NCBI GenBank assembly: GCA_035325705.1
Contig: DAOKZI010000012.1
Coordinates: 62,001-126,000, forward strand
Direction of reading: 5' to 3'
DNA: 64,000 nucleotides
Source: Ga0077536 sp035325705
GTDB taxonomy: Bacteria; Pseudomonadota; Gammaproteobacteria; Ga0077536
Shown: positions 38,455 through 46,618 of the stretch, piece by piece
How positions within the stretch are numbered: the first letter of the stretch is position 1
How the letters are laid out: every line of letters starts with the position of its first letter
The notes under the pieces: model-generated
The model's database searches: none
What the model was told of the DNA's origin: nothing
The model's input: the letters and a program-made list of their open reading frames with translations, nothing else
Made by a program: the position numbers and the translations under genes

Positions 38455-38472
38455 TTGAGTAAAAATACTCAA
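38455..38472. promoter_or_regulatory. AT-rich palindrome upstream of gmk
   Basis: TTGAGTA-AAAA-TACTCAA is a perfect 7-base inverted repeat, followed by a related half-site CTCGAGTA at 38476-38483. It lies 86 bp upstream of the gmk start and about 140 bp past the hipA stop. There is no run of T on either strand after the hairpin, so an operator or promoter element is more likely than a terminator. Confidence 0.4.
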
Positions 38473-38613
38473 TATCTCGAGTAAATCACGCCCCGACCAT
38501 CGGCGCACCGGGTCGTGGCCGGCTTCCGCGGGTCACCGCCGTCCTTGCAGGTCGGTAAGCCTACTCTGCTTGAGCAACTCATCGACGACCTCGGCGTCCC
38601 GGCGCGCTTCGAA

Positions 38614-39984
38614 TCAGCGGCTTGCAAGCCCGGCCAGAAACCTCGCCCGCTGCGTCTTCACGCCTGCGCGAATGCGGCTCGTCACCACCTCCGGAAAATC
38701 GGGAGGTAGCTCCGCCGCCACGCTGTCGAGCGCCGCCGGCGCATGATCGACGAGATGCTGCATGCGATGCCAGAGATCCGTCCCGCCCACGCGCATGGCC
38801 AGATCGTGCCAATGGCGGGTCTGGATCTCCTGCAGCCGGTAATGCTTGTTCCGGCCGGCCACGGCCACGGCCATGGCCAGCTTTGCCTCCTGGAGAGAAA
38901 TCCGGTTCGCGCCGCGACCGATGACGGGCCACGCCGAGAGCACGTCATACAGCGGCGTCAGGGCGAATGCGCCACCGGGCTGCAGGTGTATGGAGAAGTT
39001 CTTGCTGTGACCGTCCGTGGCGGCCAGCAGCCAGAATGCCAGTTGCGCGAGAACGAGCTGGGCACGGTCTGCTTCCGCGCTGGCACTGGCGCTCAGCAGG
39101 TTCAGGATCTCGTTCATCGAGGCACCGCCATCGCTTTCGTAACGCTGGCTCGGCGGTCGGCCCGTCGCCTGGCAAAAATCTTCCTGTGGCAGACGGGCGA
39201 TCCAGACGCCTTCGGGTGGTGAATACCCCTTGGTATCGATCTTCGGGATATCGGCGCCTACCCATCGGCGATCGAAACGCCGTACGACGAGGGCCTTCTG
39301 CGCGCCGAAAGCAGCGAGCCGCGTCTCTGCGACCGGTAAGCCCATCTGCCCGAGCAATCGTGAGCACAAGCATTCGTTCTCCACCGAATGCGAGAAATCG
39401 CCGCGGAAGCTGCCGATGAGGCCGAGCGGGAGCTTCAGGATATGGGTCGTGGGCGTCATGCCGCGCGGGAGGTACCAGCGGTTACCCATTTGCAACAGCG
39501 CCGTCTTTTCTTGCGCGCCGGCAATCGAGATGCGGAATTCCGCGTCGCCATCGATCGTTTGACCGAGGGGCGAGGGCGCTGTGACGTTGTGGAGTATCCG
39601 CTCGACGTCCGCGTTCGATAGCGGCAGCGCATCGATTCGATTCCACTCGGCCGCCGTTTCGTCGGGCGGAAGTAGCTGGACGGCGCCGACGCAGTCTCGA
39701 CCTATGGCGGCGAGCAGGTCGAATGTCTCCGTCGTGCGCAGACGGAGCCGGTCGCGAATGCGCCGGCGGATGTCCGGGTTGTCGGGCAGCAGATTGTCGA
39801 AGTAGTGGTCGACGACGCTGCCGCGGATCTCGCGATCGGCGGTCAGCGGCAGCGACAGGGATATCGCGCGCGCATGCGGTGATTCGATCCAGGTCCGGGC
39901 GTAACGGAATATCGAGTTCCCCGAGCGGCTGGCCGTCCACTCGCCTACCAGCTCGCCGTTCATCCAGACGTTGAGCGTTGCCAC
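38614..39984 (-). CDS. hipA: HipA-family toxin kinase
   Basis: A 456-residue Ser/Thr kinase of the HipA type; such toxins phosphorylate glutamyl-tRNA synthetase and cause growth arrest and persistence. The N-terminal domain opens with TLNVWMNGELVGEW. ISIAGAQEKTALLQMGNRWY (near 140) is the G-loop region with the regulatory Ser, and TDGHSKNFSIHL (near 325) the catalytic D-x-H-x-K-N. The start is GTG 39984, three bases after the hipB stop. The catalytic residues look intact, so it should be active. It sits inside an otherwise conserved housekeeping gene order. Confidence 0.9.
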   Translation of the reverse strand: MATLNVWMNGELVGEWTASRSGNSIFRYARTWIESPHARAISLSLPLTADREIRGSVVDHYFDNLLPDNPDIRRRIRDRLRLRTTETFDLLAAIGRDCVGAVQLLPPDETAAEWNRIDALPLSNADVERILHNVTAPSPLGQTIDGDAEFRISIAGAQEKTALLQMGNRWYLPRGMTPTTHILKLPLGLIGSFRGDFSHSVENECLCSRLLGQMGLPVAETRLAAFGAQKALVVRRFDRRWVGADIPKIDTKGYSPPEGVWIARLPQEDFCQATGRPPSQRYESDGGASMNEILNLLSASASAEADRAQLVLAQLAFWLLAATDGHSKNFSIHLQPGGAFALTPLYDVLSAWPVIGRGANRISLQEAKLAMAVAVAGRNKHYRLQEIQTRHWHDLAMRVGGTDLWHRMQHLVDHAPAALDSVAAELPPDFPEVVTSRIRAGVKTQRARFLAGLASR

Positions 39985-39987
39985 GGA

Positions 39988-40251
39988 TCACCACGAGCCG
40001 CCGGCATCGGCCGCCGCGGCGTCCTTTTTTGCCGGCGCGGGCTCCTTGAGCACGAGCCGTACGCCCAGCAGGGCGAGTATCTGCAGGAGCTGCCCGACGC
40101 TGACGCTCGCGGGATCCCGCTCGATCTTGCCGATACGCGCCTGGTTGACGCCGAGCTTGGCGCCGAGCTCGGCCTGGGTCAGATGGCGTGACTTGCGCAG
40201 CGATCGCAGGTGCAGGGCCAACTGCTCCGGGGTGAGGGCAGTGTATTCCAT
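39988..40251 (-). CDS. hipB: HipB-family antitoxin (XRE repressor)
   Basis: An 87-residue protein with one helix-turn-helix of the Cro/C1 type: LRKSRHLTQAELGAKLGVNQ then ARIGKIERDPAS, followed by a leucine-rich stretch. HipB binds and blocks HipA and represses the operon. The start is ATG 40251. Three evenly spaced inverted repeats lie just upstream, as expected for an autorepressed pair. The C-terminal tail is short and Ala/Lys-rich. Confidence 0.92.
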   Translation of the reverse strand: MEYTALTPEQLALHLRSLRKSRHLTQAELGAKLGVNQARIGKIERDPASVSVGQLLQILALLGVRLVLKEPAPAKKDAAAADAGGSW

Positions 40252-40258
40252 GTTGAAT

Positions 40259-40328
40259 AGTCCTCATCTGGACTGAGATGAAATTAGTCCAAGTTAGGAA
40301 TATTTGCAAAATAGTCCTTATATGGACT
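40259..40328 (-). promoter_or_regulatory. Triple hipBA operator
   Basis: Three copies of AGTCC-N6-GGACT lie at 40259-40274, 40286-40301 (right half GGAAT) and 40313-40328. The starts are exactly 27 bases apart. The first ends eight bases before the hipB ATG. TTGCAA at 40304-40309 with a TA-rich hexamer 17 bases downstream (minus strand) could be the promoter, which would put the middle copy between the boxes. E. coli HipB uses a comparable TATCC-N8-GGATA. Confidence 0.75.
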
Positions 40329-40449
40329 GCGCTAGCCGAGACCAAGATCAGAAGCCGAACGGGCCTGAAATCCGAGGCGGGTCGACAAAGGCGGGTGGGG
40401 TCGAATAGAGGTCGGCGGGCGCTCTGGAAGCTCGCTCGACCCCGGAAAC

Positions 40450-41316
40450 TCATTCGATGTTCTGAATCTGCTCCCTGATCTGCTCGATCAGCACCTTCAG
40501 CTCGACCGATGCGCCGGAGGTATCGACGTGTGCGGACTTCGAGCCCAAGGTGTTCGCCTCGCGGTTGAGCTCCTGCATCAGGAAGTCGAGGCGGCGGCCG
40601 ATGGGCTGGGTCTGCTTCATCACGCGCGCCACTTCGCCGAGGTGCGCTTCCAGGCGGTCGAGCTCCTCGGCGACGTCGAGCTTCTGGATCAGCAGCGCGC
40701 ATTCCTGCTCGACGCGCGCCGGGTCCAGCGCGCCGGCGAGCTCCTCGATGCGCGCCGCGTGGCGGCTGCGGATGGCGGCGATGATCTCGGGCACGCGCGT
40801 GCGCAGGCTCTCCGTCAGCTCGCGCATCGTGCCGCAGCGCTCGAGCACGAGCGCCGCGAGCTTGGCGCCTTCGCGCTCGCGCGCGTCGACGAGCTGATCG
40901 ATCGTCCGATCGAGCTGCGCGAGCATCGCCTGCGACAGCTCGTCGAAGTCGACTTCCGGCGTCTCCAGCACGCGCGGCCAGCGCAGCACTTCGAGCGGGC
41001 TGACGGACGCGGGCTGATCCATCAGGTGCGCGACGGCCTTCGTCGCATTGATGACCTGGCGCGCGAGCTCGATGTTCACGCGTAGCTGGCCGGCTTCGCC
41101 GCCCGCGGCCTCGAAGCGCAGCGCGGCGTCGATCTTGCCGCGATTGAGCCTCTGCGCGAGGCGCGCGCGCACCTCGCCTTCGAGCACGCGCAGCTCTTCG
41201 GGCAGGCGCAGGCCGACTTCGAGATAGCGGTGGTTGACCGAGCGGATCTCCCACATGGCCCGGCCCCACGTGCCCGTCGTTTCGAGGCGGGCGAACGCGG
41301 TCATGCTGCGTGCCAT
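40450..41316 (-). CDS. yicC: YicC-family endoribonuclease
   Basis: A 288-residue YicC protein; members are conserved endoribonucleases in bacteria. SMTAFAR at the start, WEIRSVNHRYLEVGLRLPEELR (near 22-43), and the C-terminal RLDFLMQELNREANTLGSKS...EIKVLIEQIREQIQNIE-like tail are diagnostic. The length is normal. It diverges from rph across 119 bp. In most relatives gmk follows directly; here hipBA lies in between. Confidence 0.95.
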   Translation of the reverse strand: MARSMTAFARLETTGTWGRAMWEIRSVNHRYLEVGLRLPEELRVLEGEVRARLAQRLNRGKIDAALRFEAAGGEAGQLRVNIELARQVINATKAVAHLMDQPASVSPLEVLRWPRVLETPEVDFDELSQAMLAQLDRTIDQLVDAREREGAKLAALVLERCGTMRELTESLRTRVPEIIAAIRSRHAARIEELAGALDPARVEQECALLIQKLDVAEELDRLEAHLGEVARVMKQTQPIGRRLDFLMQELNREANTLGSKSAHVDTSGASVELKVLIEQIREQIQNIE

Positions 41317-41401
41317 CGGGATCTCCTGGCGAACGGGAAAGGTGGGGCATCTTAGCGAGGCGGCGGCGGGCCCGCCAAGCGCGCGGCTGACGCGCTGGCT
41401 C

Positions 41402-41407
41402 TATAAT
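41402..41407 (+). promoter_or_regulatory. Possible -10 box for rph
   Basis: A consensus TATAAT stands 28 bases before the rph ATG in otherwise GC-rich sequence. No good -35 box is seen at 16-18 bases upstream (that stretch is GC-only), so the promoter is tentative. Confidence 0.4.
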
Positions 41408-41435
41408 CGGCCTTCTTCCATTCCGGGCCGTTCCG

Positions 41436-42161
41436 ATGAGCAAACGACCGAGCGGCCGCGCCGCCGATGAACTGCGCCCCGTGCGCTTCACCCGCCATTT
41501 CACGATGCACGCCGAAGGCTCGGTGCTCGTCGAGTTCGGCCACACCCGCGTGCTGTGCACGGCGAGCGTCGAGGACAAGCCGCCGGCCTGGTTGAAGGGC
41601 CAGGGGCTCGGCTGGGTCACCGCCGAATACGGCATGCTGCCGCGCTCGACGCACACGCGCTCGCGGCGCGAGGCGGCGCAGGGCAAGCAGGGCGGCCGCA
41701 CGCAGGAGATCCAGCGGCTGATCGGCCGCGCGCTGCGCGCGGTCGTCGATCGCGAGGCGCTCGGCGAGCGCTCGATCGTCGTCGACTGCGACGTGCTGCA
41801 GGCCGACGGCGGCACGCGCACGGCGTCGATCACGGGCGGCTACGTCGCGCTGGTCGACGCCGTCGCTCGCCTGCGCAAACAGAACCTCATCAAGCGCAAC
41901 CCGATCCACGGCGCGATCGCGAGCGTGTCGGTCGGGATCTGCAGCGGCGTGCCCGTGCTCGATCTCGACTATGCCGAGGATTCCTCGGCCGAGACGGACA
42001 TGAACGTCGTGATGAACAACGCCGGCCACTACGTCGAGATCCAGGGCACGGCCGAAGGTCACGCCTTCCGGCCCGACGAGTTGCAGGCGATGCTCGTGCT
42101 CGCGAACAAGGGCATCCGCGAGCTGCTCGCGGCGCAGGAGCGCTGCCTCGCCGATGGCTGA
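41436..42161 (+). CDS. rph: Ribonuclease PH
   Basis: A 241-residue phosphorolytic exoribonuclease that trims tRNA 3' ends. RPSGRAADELRPVRFTRHF, GSVLVEFGHTRVLCTASVE, AEYGMLPRSTHTRSRREA and RTQEIQRLIGRALRAVVD are the usual signatures, and the chain ends in GIREL...AQ. The last codons overlap rdgB by eight bases. First gene of rph-rdgB-hemW. Confidence 0.97.
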   Translation: MSKRPSGRAADELRPVRFTRHFTMHAEGSVLVEFGHTRVLCTASVEDKPPAWLKGQGLGWVTAEYGMLPRSTHTRSRREAAQGKQGGRTQEIQRLIGRALRAVVDREALGERSIVVDCDVLQADGGTRTASITGGYVALVDAVARLRKQNLIKRNPIHGAIASVSVGICSGVPVLDLDYAEDSSAETDMNVVMNNAGHYVEIQGTAEGHAFRPDELQAMLVLANKGIRELLAAQERCLADG

Positions 42162-42765
42162 GCGCACGCTCGTCCTTGCCACCGGCAATGCCGGCAAGCT
42201 GCGCGAGCTCGCCGCGCTGCTCGAGGGCTGCGGCGCGATCCTGCGCTCGCAGAGCGAGCTCGCGGTCCCCGAAGCAGCGGAGACGGGCCTGTCCTTCGTC
42301 GAGAACGCGCTCATCAAAGCGCGCAACGCGGCCCGCCACACGGGGCTGCCCGCGATCGCGGACGACTCGGGTCTCGTCTGCGACGCCCTCGCCGGCGCGC
42401 CCGGCATTCATTCGGCGCGCTACGCGGGGTTTGATGCGACGGACGCCGCGAATCTCGACAAGCTGCTCGCCGCGCTGGCCGCGGTGCCCGAGGCCGCGCG
42501 CGGCGGTCGTTTCGTATGCGTGATGGTCTATCTCGCGCATGCGGAGGATCCCTGTCCGCTGATCGCCCAGGGCCGCTGGGAAGGGCGGATCGCTCGCGCG
42601 CCGCGCGGCACGCGCGGCTTCGGCTATGACCCGGTCTTCATCGCCGCCGGCGGCCACTACACCGCGGCCGAGCTCGATCCCGCGCTGAAGAGCGAGGTCA
42701 GCCATCGCGGCCAGGCCCTGCGCGCGCTGGTCGCGCAGCTACGCGAGGCCGAGGCCTGGCGATGA
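42154..42765 (+). CDS. rdgB: XTP/dITP diphosphatase
   Basis: A 203-residue HAM1/RdgB pyrophosphatase that clears non-canonical purine nucleoside triphosphates. LATGNAGKLREL at the N-terminus, IADDSGLVCDAL and GIHSARYAG near 68-90, and RGFGYDPVF near 154 are the active-site motifs. It overlaps rph by eight bases and its stop overlaps the hemW start (ATGA), so the three genes are translationally coupled. Confidence 0.97.
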   Translation: MAERTLVLATGNAGKLRELAALLEGCGAILRSQSELAVPEAAETGLSFVENALIKARNAARHTGLPAIADDSGLVCDALAGAPGIHSARYAGFDATDAANLDKLLAALAAVPEAARGGRFVCVMVYLAHAEDPCPLIAQGRWEGRIARAPRGTRGFGYDPVFIAAGGHYTAAELDPALKSEVSHRGQALRALVAQLREAEAWR

Positions 42766-43958
42766 CGCGCTCGCGCGCCGAGCTCGCGCTGGGCGACGAG
42801 CCGCGGCTCGCGGCGCTCGATCCCGCCGCCGTGCCGCTCGCGCTCTACGTGCATCTGCCGTGGTGCGTACGCAAATGTCCCTACTGCGACTTCAACTCCT
42901 ACACGCGTGAAGGGGCGATCCCGGAGCGCGAGTACGTCGATGCGCTGCTCGCCGATCTCGCGCGAGACGCGCACCACGCCGCGGGACGGGCGCTCGTCTC
43001 GATGTTCATCGGCGGCGGGACGCCGAGCCTCTTCTCGGGTGCAGCGATCGCGCGGCTGCTCGACGGCGTGCGCGCGCGCCTCGATTTCGCGGCGGACGCC
43101 GAGATCACGCTAGAAGCGAATCCCGGCGCGATCGACGCGCGGCACTTCGCCGCCTATCGCCGCGCGGGCGTCAACCGGCTGTCGATCGGCGTGCAGAGCT
43201 TCCGGCCGAGGCAGCTCGCGGCGCTCGGTCGCGTGCACGACCTCGCCGACATCGAGCGCGCCGTTGTCACCGCGCGCGATGCAGGCTTCGACAACTTCAA
43301 TCTCGATCTGATGCACGGCCTGCCCGGTGACACGCCGGACGATGCCCTGCGCGATCTCGAGCGCGCGCTCGCCTTCGCGCCGCCGCACCTCTCCTGGTAC
43401 CAGTTGACGCTCGAGCCCGGCACGGCCTTCGGGCGCAAGCCGCCGCGCCTGCCGCCGCACGATCGCATCGCCGAGGAGTTCGAGCGCGGCTGCGCGCTGC
43501 TCGCCTCGCGCGGCCTGCAGCGCTACGAGATCTCGGCCTTCGCGCAACCCGGCCGCGCGGCGCGCCACAATCTGAACTACTGGCAGTTCGGCGACTATCT
43601 CGGCATCGGCGCCGGCGCGCACGGCAAGCTGACGACGGCCGCGGGCATCGTGCGCAGCGAGAAGCGCCGCCAGCCGGCGGCGTACATGAAGGCCGCGCAC
43701 GCGGGCCAGCCCGCCGGCCGCGCGAGCCTCGTCGCCGCGCGCGATCTGCCGTCCGAGTTCATGTTGAACGCGCTGCGCCTGCGCGCGGGCTTCGATCGCG
43801 CCTGGCTCGCCGAACGCGCCGGCCTCGGCGGCGCAGCGGACGCCGCCGTCGCCGAAGCCGTCGCTCGCGGCTGGCTCGGCGACGACGGCGAGCGCGTCGT
43901 CGCCACCGAGCTCGGCTATCGTTTTCTCGACGATCTGCAACTGCTGTTCGTTGCCTGA
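42762..43958 (+). CDS. hemW: HemW, radical SAM heme chaperone
   Basis: A 398-residue radical-SAM protein related to coproporphyrinogen dehydrogenase HemN. The cluster motif is CVRKCPYCDFNSY near 31 (Cys-x3-Cys-x2-Cys), then FIGGGTPSLFS, EANPGAID, NRLSIGVQSF and NFDLMHGLPG-type sequence. HemN-specific N-terminal residues are absent, which supports HemW. The start ATG 42762 overlaps the rdgB stop. It ends just before a class-1 repeat. Confidence 0.94.
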   Translation: MTRSRAELALGDEPRLAALDPAAVPLALYVHLPWCVRKCPYCDFNSYTREGAIPEREYVDALLADLARDAHHAAGRALVSMFIGGGTPSLFSGAAIARLLDGVRARLDFAADAEITLEANPGAIDARHFAAYRRAGVNRLSIGVQSFRPRQLAALGRVHDLADIERAVVTARDAGFDNFNLDLMHGLPGDTPDDALRDLERALAFAPPHLSWYQLTLEPGTAFGRKPPRLPPHDRIAEEFERGCALLASRGLQRYEISAFAQPGRAARHNLNYWQFGDYLGIGAGAHGKLTTAAGIVRSEKRRQPAAYMKAAHAGQPAGRASLVAARDLPSEFMLNALRLRAGFDRAWLAERAGLGGAADAAVAEAVARGWLGDDGERVVATELGYRFLDDLQLLFVA

Positions 43959-43965
43959 TCTCTTC

Positions 43966-43996
43966 GTAGCCCGGGTGCAGCGTAGCGAAACCCGGG
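43966..43996. repeat. Single class-1 arm
   Basis: GTAG at 43966 followed by a CCCGGG...CCCGGG hairpin, eight bases after the hemW stop. No partner arm nearby. Confidence 0.75.
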
Positions 43997-44054
43997 ATCC
44001 CCATGCGCCGGATTTCCTCGCACCCACTCCCTGCAACGCGACTATAGTGACCGC

Positions 44055-45059
44055 ATGACGATCCCCTCCCGCATGCGCGCGATGTGCCTGGCCGCACCGA
44101 ATACCCCGCTGATCGCGCGCGATCTGCCCGTACCCGTGCCGGCCGCGGACGAGGTGCTGATCGAAGTTGCGGCCTGCGCCGTCTGCCGCACCGATCTGCA
44201 CATCGTCGACGGCGAGCTGAGCGAGCCGAAGCTGCCGCTGATCCCGGGGCACGAGATCGTCGGCCGCGTGGTGGCAGTCGGGCGCGCGGTGGAGCGGTTG
44301 AAAACCGGGATGCGCGTCGGCGTGCCGTGGCTGGGCGCGACCTGCGGCCGCTGCGATTACTGCCGCAGTGGCCGCGAGAATCTCTGTCCCGACGCGCGCT
44401 TCACCGGCTATCACCGCGACGGCGGCTATGCGGGCTACACGCTGGCGAAGGCGGACTATGCCTTCGAGATCCACGGTGACTACAGCGATGCCGAAGCCGC
44501 GCCGCTGCTGTGCGCAGGCCTGATCGGCCATCGCTGCCTGCGCATGGCCGGCGACGCGCGACGGCTCGGCATCATGGGTTTCGGTGCCGCGGCCCACATC
44601 GTCGCGCAGGTCGCGCGCTACGAAGGCCGCGAGATCTACGCGTTCACGCGTCCCGGCGACCTTGCGGCGCAGCGCTTCGCGCGCGCGCTCGGCGCCGCCT
44701 GGGCCGGCGCCGCCGACGATCTCGCCCCCGTGCCGCTCGACGCGGTGATCATCTTCGCCCCCGTCGGCGCTCTCGTGCCGCTCGCGCTCCGCTGCGTGCG
44801 ACCGGGCGGCAGCGTCGTCTGCGGCGGCATCCACATGAGCGACATTCCGGCGTTTCCGTATTCGATCCTGTGGGGTGAGCGGAAGATCGTCTCGGTCGCG
44901 AATCTCACGCGACGAGACGCGACGGAGTTCCTGGCGCTGGCACCGAAGGTGCCGGTGAAGACCGAGATCACCGTGATGCCGCTCACCGCCGCAAACGAAG
45001 CGCTCGCGCGCCTGCGTCGGGGGGAGGTGAGCGGGGCGGTGGTCTTGGCGTGCGAGTGA
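44055..45059 (+). CDS. Zinc-dependent alcohol dehydrogenase
   Basis: A 334-residue medium-chain dehydrogenase. The catalytic zinc ligands are in CAVCRTDLH and GHEIVGRV, and the structural zinc in CGRCDYCRSGRENLC. The Rossmann motif is GIMGFGAAAHIVAQ near 175. The chain is somewhat short for ADH but matches the AdhP-like zinc-binding group. Expected reaction: alcohol to aldehyde with NAD(P). The next coding remnant starts right after its stop; the substrate is unknown. Confidence 0.9.
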   Translation: MTIPSRMRAMCLAAPNTPLIARDLPVPVPAADEVLIEVAACAVCRTDLHIVDGELSEPKLPLIPGHEIVGRVVAVGRAVERLKTGMRVGVPWLGATCGRCDYCRSGRENLCPDARFTGYHRDGGYAGYTLAKADYAFEIHGDYSDAEAAPLLCAGLIGHRCLRMAGDARRLGIMGFGAAAHIVAQVARYEGREIYAFTRPGDLAAQRFARALGAAWAGAADDLAPVPLDAVIIFAPVGALVPLALRCVRPGGSVVCGGIHMSDIPAFPYSILWGERKIVSVANLTRRDATEFLALAPKVPVKTEITVMPLTAANEALARLRRGEVSGAVVLACE

Positions 45060-45215
45060 GCGACGGCGTGCGGCGCGATCGTCGCGATCGACGATCGCGC
45101 CTACGGCATGTGCGACTTCCGGATCGCCGGCCCCAGCGGCAACGCGCTCAGCATCGGAGAAATCATGGCCGGCGGCCGGGATGGTGCTGGTATCGATGCC
45201 GGCACGAGGAGCTAG
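45060..45215 (+). pseudogene. Remnant of a VOC/glyoxalase-family gene
   Basis: From the stop of the dehydrogenase gene, a frame opening at 45060 reads AIVAIDDRAYGMCDFRIAGP then SGNALSIGE, which looks like the C-terminal beta-strand pair of a bleomycin-resistance/glyoxalase-type protein. It then runs without sense to a TAG at 45213-45215. There is no start codon and no N-terminal part, so I read it as a truncated relic. The call rests on a short match seen by eye. Confidence 0.4.
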
Positions 45216-45226
45216 GGAGGCTGGAC

Positions 45227-45253
45227 CCCGGATTCGCTGCGCTTCCGGGCTGC
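45227..45253. repeat. Single decayed class-1 arm
   Basis: Reverse-orientation arm CCCGG...CCGGG ending CTGC instead of CTAC, in the leader of the VOC gene. Confidence 0.6.
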
Positions 45254-45355
45254 GAAGAGGCAGCGCGACGCCACCGTGCGTGGAGGAGGGGAACGATCGA
45301 CTCGCGACGCTGGTCGATTGCGGACCGCAGCTCGGCGCAAGCCAAGGAGATGAAC

Positions 45356-45769
45356 ATGCCTTCGACCATCATCCCGACTCTCAAATACGACGATGCCGCG
45401 GCCGCGATCGACTGGCTGTGCAAGGCTTTCGGCTTCGAGCGCCATTTGATCGTGCCCGGCCCGGGCAAGCTCATCGAGCACGCGCAGCTCGTATTGGGCG
45501 ACGCGATGATCATGCTCGGCTCGGTGCGCGACTCGCCGTTCGATGCCTGGCAGAAGACGCCGCGGGCCGTCGGCGGCGTCGGCACGCAAAGCCCTTACAT
45601 CGTCATCGACGACGTCGCGTCGCACTATGCACGGGCGCTGGCCGCAGGCGCGGAAATCGTGCTGCCGCCGGAAGAGCAGGATTACGGCGGGACGCTGTAC
45701 TCCTGCCGGGATCCGGAAGGCCATCTGTGGAACTTCGGGTCCTACGATCCGTGGTCGGCCTCGGCCTGA
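45356..45769 (+). CDS. VOC-family (glyoxalase-like) protein
   Basis: A 137-residue protein of the VOC superfamily, built from two beta-alpha-beta-beta-beta modules. LKYDDAAAAIDWLCKAFGFE at the start, ARALAAGAEIVLPPEEQDYGG then RDPEGHLWNFGSYDPW at the end, are typical of the PhnB/glyoxalase-like branch. ATG 45356 follows AAGGAG by six bases; an ATG two codons earlier is too close to that site. Metal-ligand residues are not obvious, so the activity is unassigned. It ends nine bases before the glycosylase-family gene. Confidence 0.85.
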   Translation: MPSTIIPTLKYDDAAAAIDWLCKAFGFERHLIVPGPGKLIEHAQLVLGDAMIMLGSVRDSPFDAWQKTPRAVGGVGTQSPYIVIDDVASHYARALAAGAEIVLPPEEQDYGGTLYSCRDPEGHLWNFGSYDPWSASA

Positions 45770-45777
45770 GGACTACG

Positions 45778-46488
45778 GTGGGACATTCGCGTACGACGAG
45801 CAAGCCGGGCTCGTCGAAGCCAGCGGCCGGCGAGCCTTCCGCGCCGGCATGCGCCTCGCTGCTCGCGGAAGTGCGTGCCTGCACGCTGTGTGCGGACAAG
45901 CTGCCGCTGGGGCCGCGTCCCGTGCTCCAGCTCGATCCCGCGGCCCGCATCCTCGTCGCCGCCCAGGCACCGGGCCGCAAGGTGCATGAGACGGGCGTTC
46001 CGTTCAACGATGCGAGCGGCGACAGACTGCGCGTCTGGCTGGGTGTCACGCGCGAGCAGTTCTACGATCCCGAGCTGTTCGCGATCGTGCCGATGGCGCT
46101 GTGCTACCCGGGCAAGGGCGGCTCGGGCGATCTGCCGCCGCGGCCCGAATGCGCGCCGCGCTGGCGCGCGCCGCTGCTGGAACGCCTCGTTCGCTTGCGG
46201 CTCACGCTCGTCGTCGGTCGCTACGCCATTGCTTACCATCTTCCCGCCGAAGGCGACGGCCTGACGGCAGCGGTCCAGGCCTGGCGGAGATACTGGCCGA
46301 CCCTCGTGCCCTTGCCGCATCCGAGCCCCACCAACAACCGCTGGCTCGCGCAAAACGCGTGGTTCGAGCGGGAGCTCGTGCCGCTGCTGCGCGCTCGCGT
46401 CGCGGAGCTGTTGCGCGGGAAGGGCGGAGATCGGGCGAAGACGGCGGCGCGAGGCTCACGCGCGTCGACGCGCCGCATCGGCCCGTAG
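45778..46488 (+). CDS. Uracil-DNA-glycosylase-family protein
   Basis: A 236-residue member of the uracil-DNA glycosylase superfamily. LLAEVRACTLCADKLPLGPR opens the core, ILVAAQAPGRKVHETGVPF is motif 1, and PLPHPSPTNNRW near 180 is the HPS motif 2. This small group lacks a tested function; base-excision repair is inferred. The start is taken as GTG 45778, with TGAGGA five bases upstream. The TAG stop (46486-46488) lies inside the GTAG foot of a class-1 repeat, so the C-terminus may have been cut when the repeat inserted. Confidence 0.82.
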   Translation: MGHSRTTSKPGSSKPAAGEPSAPACASLLAEVRACTLCADKLPLGPRPVLQLDPAARILVAAQAPGRKVHETGVPFNDASGDRLRVWLGVTREQFYDPELFAIVPMALCYPGKGGSGDLPPRPECAPRWRAPLLERLVRLRLTLVVGRYAIAYHLPAEGDGLTAAVQAWRRYWPTLVPLPHPSPTNNRWLAQNAWFERELVPLLRARVAELLRGKGGDRAKTAARGSRASTRRIGP

Positions 46489-46602
46489 CCCGGAAGGAGC
46501 GCCGTGCAGCGGCGCGGAATCCGGGAAAAGGACGATCGACTCGAAGCGTCGGCGATGCGGGACATGCCCAGCCCGGATTCCGCTTCGCTCCTTCCGGGCT
46601 AC
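46485..46602. repeat. REPIN-like class-1 pair between two convergent genes
   Basis: GTAG at 46485 (containing the stop codon of the upstream gene) and CTAC at 46599-46602. Both arms use the AAGGAGCG core; the left one has an extra CCGTGCAGCGGCG insertion. The unit ends 16 bases before the stop of the convergent NTF2-like gene. Confidence 0.8.
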
Positions 46603-46618
46603 GATCTTTCGGACGCCC

